A program made the translations under genes and the position numbers. Shown here piece by piece: positions 6,972 to 10,736 of a DNA stretch of 10,736 nucleotides. The notes below the pieces were generated by a model. The model saw nothing but the letters and a program-made list of their open reading frames with translations. It did no database searches and was not told the origin of the DNA. The stretch covers positions 1 to 10,736 of the forward strand of contig JBGPJM010000175.1 of assembly GCA_041485385.1 (NCBI GenBank). Reading direction: 5' to 3'. Position 1 is the first letter of the stretch, and the number at the start of each line of letters is the position of its first letter. The stretch is from JBGPJM01 sp041485385. GTDB taxonomy: Bacteria; Planctomycetota; Phycisphaerae; Phycisphaerales; UBA1924.

Positions 6972-7041
6972 CTGCGTCCCATCCGTCCTATCAGTCCCAT
7001 TCGTCCTATCCGCACCCGGCACCAAGCACTTAAGCACTCAC
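6972..7041 (+). repeat. Nonamer array locus 2, followed by GCAC heptamer/octamer-like units
   Basis: Units CTGCGTCCC, ATCCGTCCT (6981-6989), ATCAGTCCC (6990-6998), ATTCGTCCT (6999-7007) and ATCCGCACC (7008-7016) form a 9-base array of the same family as 4211-4246, ending in the identical unit ATCCGCACC. They run into GCACCAA, GCACTTAA and GCACTCAC (7019-7041), related to the CACTCAG heptamers. Confidence 0.85.
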
Positions 7042-7061
7042 CCCGCCGCACTCCCCCCAAA

Positions 7062-7088
7062 AAACCCCCGGGCCACACACGGGGGTTT
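7062..7088 (+). terminator. Hairpin terminator after the acyl-CoA synthetase
   Basis: A perfect 9-bp stem, AAACCCCCG (7062-7070) with CGGGGGTTT (7080-7088), encloses a 9-base loop. On the plus strand only three T follow from the stem itself. On the minus strand the stem ends in six T (complement of 7059-7064), so it is a stronger intrinsic terminator in that direction. It lies 123 bases past the synthetase stop and 93 bases before the transaldolase start, separating the two transcripts. Confidence 0.7.
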
Positions 7089-7181
7089 GCGAGAGAAGAG
7101 CCACTCAGCATACCACAAACCCGGTCATAGACTTCGTCTCCCCGTCTCTCCGTCCCCCACATCCCACATCCGAGGAGCCCC

Positions 7182-7832
7182 ATGGAGCTGTACATCGACA
7201 CCGCCAATCTCGACGAGATCCGTGAAGCCCACTCCCTGGGCGTGCTCGACGGCGTCACGACCAACCCGTCGCTGATCGCTAAGGAAAAGGGAACGACCTA
7301 CCCCAAGCGACTGGCGGAGATCTGCGAGATCGTCAAGGGGCCCGTCTCGGCGGAGGTGATCGCCACCGACTACGCCGGCATGATGAAAGAGGGCGGGCAG
7401 CACGCCAGGATCGCCTCCAACATCGTCGTCAAGCTCCCCTGCACCGTCGACGGCCTCAAGGCCTGTAAGGCCTTCAGCGATCAGGGCGTCCGCACCAACC
7501 TCACCCTCTGCTTCCAGCCCCTCCAGGCCCTCATGGTCGCCAAGGCCGGCGCCTTCCTCGTCAGCCCCTTCATCGGACGCATCGACGATATCGCCGAGGA
7601 CGGCATGGACCTCATCCACAAGATCCGCGCCATCTACGACAACTACGGCCTCAAGACCAAGGTCCTCGCGGCCTCCATCCGCCACCCCAAGCACATGGTC
7701 GAATGCGCCCTCGCCGGCGCCGACGTCGCCACCGTCCCCATGCCCGTCATTAAGCAGATGATGCAGCACCCCCTCACCGACGTCGGCCTCGCCAAGTTCG
7801 TCGCCGACTACAAAAAGGCCTTCGGCGGATGA
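7182..7832 (+). CDS. tal: Transaldolase (small TalC/FSA-type)
   Basis: A 216-residue TIM-barrel aldolase of the short transaldolase / fructose-6-phosphate aldolase group, cytoplasmic. Transaldolase moves a dihydroxyacetone unit between sugar phosphates in the non-oxidative pentose phosphate pathway. The N-terminus MELYIDTANLDEI and the motif GVTTNPSLIAKE (24-35) are diagnostic. The Schiff-base lysine is K84 in NIVVKLP (80-86). SPFIGRIDD (128-136) and the C-terminal HPLTDVGLAKFVADYKKA close the barrel as in the family. Glu58 (SAEVIATD) and Phe130 stand where true transaldolases have Glu and Phe, while E. coli FsaA has Gln59 and Tyr131, so transaldolase activity is more likely than fructose-6-phosphate aldolase. 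The start is fixed by GAGGAG (7172-7177) four bases before the ATG. The RidA-family gene follows 64 bases later on the same strand and may be co-transcribed. Confidence 0.93.
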   Translation: MELYIDTANLDEIREAHSLGVLDGVTTNPSLIAKEKGTTYPKRLAEICEIVKGPVSAEVIATDYAGMMKEGGQHARIASNIVVKLPCTVDGLKACKAFSDQGVRTNLTLCFQPLQALMVAKAGAFLVSPFIGRIDDIAEDGMDLIHKIRAIYDNYGLKTKVLAASIRHPKHMVECALAGADVATVPMPVIKQMMQHPLTDVGLAKFVADYKKAFGG

Positions 7833-7842
7833 GCATGCCTCC

Positions 7843-7887
7843 CGTCCGACCATACGACCTATTCGACCTATTTGACTTATTCCTTGG
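7843..7887 (+). repeat. Nonamer array locus 3 (ATWCGACCT variant)
   Basis: Five 9-base units read CGTCCGACC, ATACGACCT (7852-7860), ATTCGACCT (7861-7869), ATTTGACTT (7870-7878) and ATTCCTTGG. It is the same period and core pattern as the other two nonamer loci, but with A in place of T before CC. It fills the whole spacer between the transaldolase stop and the RidA-family start. Confidence 0.85.
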
Positions 7888-7896
7888 TCCCCCCCC

Positions 7897-8355
7897 ATGA
7901 CCCCCGAAACCCGCCTCACCGACCTCGGCCTCACCCTCCCCGCTCCCTCCAAGCCGGTCGCGGCCTACATCCCCGCCAAGCGCTCGGGGAACCTCCTCTT
8001 CGTCAGCGGCCAGGTTCCTTTCCTCGATGGCAAGCTCATCGCCACCGGCGCTGTCCCCGACGAAGTCTCCCTCGAGCTCGCCCAGCGGTGCGCCCGCCAG
8101 TGCGCCCTCAACGGCCTCGCCGCCGCGAAGGCCCTTCTCTCCTCGCTCGACCGGATCGTCTCGGTCGTGCGCGTCGGGTGCTGGGTGCAGTGCCGCGCCG
8201 GATGGCCGGATCAGCCCAAGGTCGCCAACGGCGCCAGCGAACTGCTCCAGCAGGTCTTCGGCGATGCGGGCCGCCACGCCCGCGCGGCCGTCGGGAGCAT
8301 CGCCCTCCCCTTGAACGCACCCGTCGAGGTAGAGTTCCTCTTCGAAACCAGTTAA
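7897..8355 (+). CDS. RidA/YjgF-family protein
   Basis: A 152-residue cytoplasmic protein of the Rid (YjgF/YER057c/UK114) family. Signature segments are NLLFVSGQVPF (32-42), a central helix (ELAQRCARQCALNGLAAAKALL), DRIVSVVRVGCWV (85-97) and the C-terminal PLNAPVEVEF. Arg129 in HARAAVG fits the conserved arginine (Arg105 in E. coli RidA) that binds the carboxylate of enamine/imine intermediates. Archetypal RidA hydrolyses reactive 2-aminoacrylate-type imines released by PLP enzymes. This protein is about 20 residues longer, with an extended N-terminus and an insertion near 100-110, and resembles the other Rid subgroups whose substrates are less certain, so the symbol ridA is not assigned. No Shine-Dalgarno is visible before the ATG at 7897, which directly follows a C-run after a nonamer array. 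It may be translated after the transaldolase on one transcript. Confidence 0.9.
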   Translation: MTPETRLTDLGLTLPAPSKPVAAYIPAKRSGNLLFVSGQVPFLDGKLIATGAVPDEVSLELAQRCARQCALNGLAAAKALLSSLDRIVSVVRVGCWVQCRAGWPDQPKVANGASELLQQVFGDAGRHARAAVGSIALPLNAPVEVEFLFETS

Positions 8356-8480
8356 AGACCAAACATCCCCGGGCCACCCCCCACTCACCCCCTCCGCCCG
8401 CTGCCCCTTTGCCCCCGGTTCTTTTTGAGTCTTTCTTAGAATTTTTCCCACATTTTCAACCCCCCAGCAACCCCCCGCAG
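8356..8480. other. Pyrimidine-rich spacer after the RidA-family gene
   Basis: The plus strand is C/T rich, with C-runs broken by an AT-richer patch (about 8419-8456, TTCTTTTTGAG and AATTTTT) that stands out in a GC-rich window. I see no coding sequence and no convincing hairpin terminator. It ends directly at the promoter upstream of the prepilin-like gene. Confidence 0.5.
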
Positions 8481-8508
8481 TTGACATACGGACAGCACAG
8501 TGTAATTT
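8481..8508 (+). promoter_or_regulatory. Candidate sigma70-type promoter for the prepilin-like gene
   Basis: A perfect -35 hexamer TTGACA is at 8481-8486. A weak -10, TAATTT at 8503-8508, lies at 16-base spacing; TGTAAT at 8501-8506 matches better but the spacing of 14 is short. The local sequence is AT-rich for this genome. Transcription would start near 8515, giving a leader of roughly 365 bases before the ATG at 8881. Confidence 0.45.
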
Positions 8509-8511
8509 GTT

Positions 8512-8880
8512 AGCTTGCACGTGCAGCTGGCGTGAGTGCAGCCCAGTATTCCCAAGTCGTCCTCATGGCGGTTTTTCCACCCGCCCGCATCATACGCGAA
8601 CGAGGATGCACTCACGCCGACAACCCGAACAGCGCCGCCGCACCGGATTTTGGCCCTCGCCAGACCGTTCAGGCGGCGCGACAGTCGCGGCGGATCTGAC
8701 AGGCAACGCCTGGAAGGCGATGCAGGCCGGCCCCGCAGCGTGATTGGCGTGTCTTTGGCAACAAAGTTCGAGTCTCTACCGTGGCTTGAACGCTCTTGGT
8801 CCGCGCATGCCGCGTGAGCACGCCGGCGCCGGGAGCATGAAGCAGCACACAAAGTCCCCTTTTCGCGTATGGAGCAACAA
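8512..8880 (+). other. Long leader with inverted repeats, upstream of the prepilin-like gene
   Basis: No gene is supported in these about 370 bases. Structure is visible: a 10-bp palindrome TGCACGTGCA (8516-8525) at the expected transcription start; a perfect 12-bp inverted repeat GGCGTGAGTGCA (8529-8540) with TGCACTCACGCC (8607-8618), loop of 66; a short hairpin CTTTG-GCAA-CAAAG (8753-8766) with a GNRA-type loop; and TTCGAG/CTTGAA just after it, able to pair through one G-U. The sequence matches no riboswitch class I can recall, including c-di-GMP-I, which often sits before pilin genes. Confidence 0.5.
8871..8874 (+). promoter_or_regulatory. Ribosome binding site that decides the prepilin start
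   Basis: GGAG lies six bases before the ATG at 8881. An in-frame ATG at 8869 overlaps this site and is therefore unlikely to be the start. Using 8881 also gives the short basic leader expected of a prepilin. Confidence 0.7.
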
Positions 8881-9831
8881 ATGAAGCGACGTGCATTTAC
8901 CCTCATCGAGCTGCTGGTCGTCATCGCGATCATCGCCCTGCTGGTCGGCATCCTGCTGCCCGCTCTGGGCAAGGCTCGCCAGAGCGCCCGGCAGATGAAG
9001 GACGCCACCCAGGTCCGCGGCATCCTCCAGGCCATGGTGGTCTGGGCAGGCCAGAACCAGGGCAGCTACCCCGACCCCGGCAAGCTCGACGCAGGCAACA
9101 CCACCCTGGCCGCCACGGCGGTCCCTGACCTCAAGAACCGTACCGGCCACATCCTGTCGGTCCTGATCTACACGGGCGGCATCTCCACCGATATCTGCAT
9201 CAACCCCGCCGAGAGCAACACCGGCCAGGTGCAGATCGACGCGGGCTACACCTTCGATAACCCCATTGGCGCCGCTCAGCCCACCAACGCCCTGTGGGAC
9301 CCGCAGTTCGCCGGCACCCCGATCACGCAGCCCTGCCCGGCCGGCTGGCGGGCGGTGCCGAACCAGACGAACATCGCCAACCAGTCCTACTGCCATGTCA
9401 TGCCCTTCGGCCGCCGCAAGGCCAAGTGGTCCGACACCTACACGACCACCGAGGCCGCCTTCGGCGACCGCGGCCCGGCCTACGTCGGCACGACCTACCC
9501 CGCCAGCGGCCGCTGGACGCTCGTAACCGGCCCGACCGGCACCGACAGCAACACGCTGCTCATCCACGGCAGCCGCAACAGTTGGGAGGGCAACGAGGCC
9601 TACAACGACGCCCACGTGAACTTCGAGACCAAGCCCAACCCCGACGGCATCACCTACCGCCGCACCTCCGGCACCCCCCTCACCGTCACCGACAACCTGT
9701 TCGTCAACGAGACCGACGAGCAGGGCGGCGACAGCGGCACGGGCATCATGCTCGGCCGCAACGCCATCCTCCGGCCGATCGACAACATCACCGGAACGAC
9801 GACGCTGACCGTCACCGCGTGGATCGACTGA
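8881..9831 (+). CDS. Prepilin-like protein (type II secretion/pseudopilin-like, DUF1559-like)
   Basis: A 316-residue protein with a textbook type IV prepilin N-terminus. The leader MKRRA (1-5) is followed by F6 of the mature protein, Glu10 (+5) and a hydrophobic helix FTLIELLVVIAIIALLVGILLPAL. Cleavage by prepilin peptidase would fall between A5 and F6; Ala replaces the usual Gly at -1. The helical spine continues to about 56. The rest is a large exported domain with C106, C152 and C171, and near residues 235-248 the phrase WEGNEAYNDAHVNFE, which resembles the DGH-type motif of planctomycete prepilin-like proteins (DUF1559 style), with Ala in place of Gly. These are abundant in planctomycetes and mostly uncharacterised; a role in a type II secretion or pilus-like filament is inferred. 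The gene stands alone, with its own promoter candidate, a long leader and a strong terminator 44 bases past the stop. Confidence 0.88.
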   Translation: MKRRAFTLIELLVVIAIIALLVGILLPALGKARQSARQMKDATQVRGILQAMVVWAGQNQGSYPDPGKLDAGNTTLAATAVPDLKNRTGHILSVLIYTGGISTDICINPAESNTGQVQIDAGYTFDNPIGAAQPTNALWDPQFAGTPITQPCPAGWRAVPNQTNIANQSYCHVMPFGRRKAKWSDTYTTTEAAFGDRGPAYVGTTYPASGRWTLVTGPTGTDSNTLLIHGSRNSWEGNEAYNDAHVNFETKPNPDGITYRRTSGTPLTVTDNLFVNETDEQGGDSGTGIMLGRNAILRPIDNITGTTTLTVTAWID

Positions 9832-9874
9832 TCCCTCAGGCCGACCGAGTCGGCATGAGAGTTTGATGCAACTC

Positions 9875-9910
9875 AACAGGCCCGCGGCGAGAGCCGCGGG
9901 CCTGTTCTTT
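9875..9910 (+). terminator. Strong hairpin terminator of the prepilin-like gene
   Basis: A perfect 14-bp stem, AACAGGCCCGCGGC (9875-9888) with GCCGCGGGCCTGTT (9893-9906), is closed by a GAGA (GNRA) tetraloop and followed by CTTT. The T-tract is short, but the stem is very stable. It also sits between convergent genes, although the minus-strand side has only two T, so it serves mainly the plus strand. Confidence 0.88.
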
Positions 9911-9949
9911 GCGCCGACGACCCCTTACTCAAGAACGAGAATCCCCTCA

Positions 9950-9981
9950 ACGCCTTCACGCCTCTACGCCTTCACGGCTTC
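9950..9981 (+). repeat. Octamer array ACGCCTTC, 4 units
   Basis: Contiguous 8-base units read ACGCCTTC (9950-9957), ACGCCTCT, ACGCCTTC (9966-9973) and ACGGCTTC (9974-9981). The array ends 2 bases before the stop codon of the minus-strand Cys-repeat gene. Confidence 0.8.
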
Positions 9982-9983
9982 CC

Positions 9984-10457
9984 TCAACGACACGCGAAGA
10001 AGCAGCGGATGAAATCGAAGAAGTCGCGCGTGTCGGTGTGCCCGTCGCCGTTGAAATCGGCGTTGCCGTCGAAGAAGTCGTGCAGGAAGTCGAAGAAGTC
10101 GCTTGTGTTCACGGCGCCGTCATGGTTCCAGTCGCAGTCGCAGCTCGGCACGCAGTTGGCGTCGGCGCAGGCGACGTTGTCGCCGGCGTAGGTCCCGCCC
10201 GCGGCCGTGCAGAATGCCTGCGGCACCACGATGCAGAAGCCGCCCTGGAGGCAGCAAGCGCCCGTGGCCGGGCGCGGGCAGTTCGCCCCCGCGCACGTGA
10301 CGTTGTCGCCCGCGTACGTGCCGCCGTGCGCCTCGCAGATGGCCTGCGTGGTCACGAAGCACACGCCGCTGGGCAGGCAGCACGCGCCGGGGCGGGCCAC
10401 GGCGGCGGAACACACGGCCGCCCCGGCGACACAGCAAAGGACAGCAACGATCTTCAT
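9984..10457 (-). CDS. Secreted Cys-repeat protein with two EF-hand (dockerin-like) motifs
   Basis: A small exported protein of 157 residues. The N-terminus (MKIVAVLCCVAGAAVCSAAVA) is a Sec signal peptide with likely cleavage after residue 21. Two 37-residue repeats follow, at 24-60 and 66-102, each starting GACCL, containing GGTYAGDNV, and carrying six cysteines at matching positions (26, 27, 33, 41, 55, 60 and 68, 69, 75, 83, 97, 102). GACCL-type repeats occur in secreted planctomycete and other proteins, and their function is unknown to me. The C-terminus has two perfect EF-hand calcium loops, DWNHDGAVNTSD (109-120) and DFNGDGHTDTRD (134-145), each followed by FFDF, as in dockerin-like domains. 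The start at 10457 is fixed by AAGGAG six bases upstream. A calcium-stabilised, disulfide-rich extracellular role is inferred, possibly attachment to a surface partner. No cohesin-type partner is visible nearby. Confidence 0.88.
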   Translation of the reverse strand: MKIVAVLCCVAGAAVCSAAVARPGACCLPSGVCFVTTQAICEAHGGTYAGDNVTCAGANCPRPATGACCLQGGFCIVVPQAFCTAAGGTYAGDNVACADANCVPSCDCDWNHDGAVNTSDFFDFLHDFFDGNADFNGDGHTDTRDFFDFIRCFFACR

Positions 10458-10593
10458 GGGTGTCTCCTTGAAATCAAACCGGGCAAGACCGCGCACCCCC
10501 GACAACCCGGAACCTCGACCGTAGCACACCCCCGGCGCAATGCAAGTCCAATCGGCGTCGCCCCAGTGCCCGCGCCCCTGTCCTCCCTCGCGA

Positions 10594-10641
10594 CCCCCAG
10601 TCCCCCAGTCTCCCAGTCGCCGCGTCCCCCCTTCCCCCATC
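10594..10641 (+). repeat. Octamer array CCCCCAGT, about 6 units
   Basis: 8-base units read CCCCCAGT (10594-10601), CCCCCAGT (10602-10609), CTCCCAGT (10610-10617), CGCCGCGT (10618-10625), CCCCCCTT and CCCCCATC. The first three are clear and the last three are degenerate. Confidence 0.75.
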
Positions 10642-10643
10642 CG

Positions 10644-10670
10644 ATATCCCACATATCCCACATCCCCGTA
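10644..10670 (+). repeat. Nonamer ATATCCCAC repeat
   Basis: Two exact 9-base units (10644-10652, 10653-10661) are followed by ATCCCC. A similar short phrase, CACATCCCACATCC, occurs at 7159-7171 just before the transaldolase ribosome binding site. Here it lies just upstream of the probable ribB start. Confidence 0.7.
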
Positions 10671-10683
10671 CCATCCCCCACCC

Positions 10684-10736
10684 ATGTTCTCCCCCATCGA
10701 AGAAATCCTCGCCGACCTCCACGCCGGCAAGATGAT
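10684..10736 (+). CDS. ribB: 5' end of probable 3,4-dihydroxy-2-butanone-4-phosphate synthase gene
   Basis: The frame from the ATG at 10684 reads MFSPIEEILADLHAGKM and leaves the window. This is close to the conserved N-terminus of RibB and bifunctional RibBA proteins (pattern xxIEEaLxdLraGkMiiLvDDEdREnE), whose DHBP synthase domain converts ribulose 5-phosphate to 3,4-dihydroxy-2-butanone 4-phosphate for riboflavin synthesis. The catalytic residues lie beyond the edge, so this rests on 17 residues. RibB and RibBA cannot be told apart. No Shine-Dalgarno is visible; the sequence before the ATG is C-rich repeat-like DNA. Confidence 0.65.
   Translation, partial: MFSPIEEILADLHAGKM

Noticed and set aside
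5425..8355. Acyl-CoA synthetase, transaldolase and RidA-family genes as one operon.
   Set aside because: A 242-base spacer with a hairpin terminator separates the first from the second. Only the last two are close enough to share a transcript.
8690..8766. A c-di-GMP-I (GEMM) riboswitch upstream of the prepilin-like gene.
   Set aside because: The conserved cores of that class are not found, although a GCAA-loop hairpin is present. Only a covariance model search would settle it.
8436..9035. A minus-strand open frame of about 199 codons across the prepilin leader.
   Set aside because: It runs through the promoter and into the antisense of the prepilin start. The composition is Arg/Ser/Cys-rich with no family motif and no ribosome binding site.

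Overview
The window looks like chromosomal DNA of a GC-rich planctomycete, most likely class Phycisphaerae. Three things suggest this: a prepilin-type protein with a DxH-type motif near its C-terminus, a small exported protein that joins Cys-rich GACCL repeats to two EF-hand (dockerin-like) motifs, and a CxxCGY...CPECG zinc ribbon on the end of a membrane transporter. This placement is inference from family knowledge; there is no rRNA or other phylogenetic marker here.

Layout from left to right. A minus-strand gene is cut by the left edge (1-34). Upstream of it lies a minus-strand Tat-exported NAD(P)-fold epimerase-like protein (154-1410). Divergent from that is a plus-strand MFS/nucleotide-translocase-like transporter with a C-terminal zinc ribbon (1659-3083). 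Convergent with the transporter is a minus-strand secreted HEAT-like protein with a 13-glycine run (3108-4175), and then a minus-strand SPOR-domain lipoprotein (4357-5178). Next come three plus-strand metabolic genes: an AMP-forming acyl-CoA synthetase (5425-6939), a transaldolase (7182-7832) and a RidA-family protein (7897-8355). A 525-base gap with a promoter and inverted repeats leads into a plus-strand prepilin-like gene (8881-9831), which ends at a strong hairpin terminator. The minus-strand Cys-repeat/EF-hand protein follows (9984-10457). The right edge cuts the start of a probable ribB/ribBA gene (10684 onward).

The genes do not form one pathway. They fall into cell-envelope/export functions (Tat oxidoreductase, HEAT protein, SPOR lipoprotein, prepilin, EF-hand protein) and central metabolism (fatty-acid activation, pentose phosphate, metabolite repair, riboflavin). 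Most spacers are too long, or carry repeats, for one long operon.

The most unusual thing in the window is in the spacers. Six of them carry short degenerate tandem arrays with periods of 7, 8 or 9 bases: a nonamer family related to ATCCGTCCC at three places, plus octamer and heptamer families. One octamer array is arranged as an inverted pair that could fold. One heptamer family flanks the acyl-CoA synthetase as 18-base inverted copies, and the downstream copy runs through the stop codon. These resemble in style the short tandemly repeated repetitive sequences described in cyanobacteria, but I cannot tell from one window what they do.
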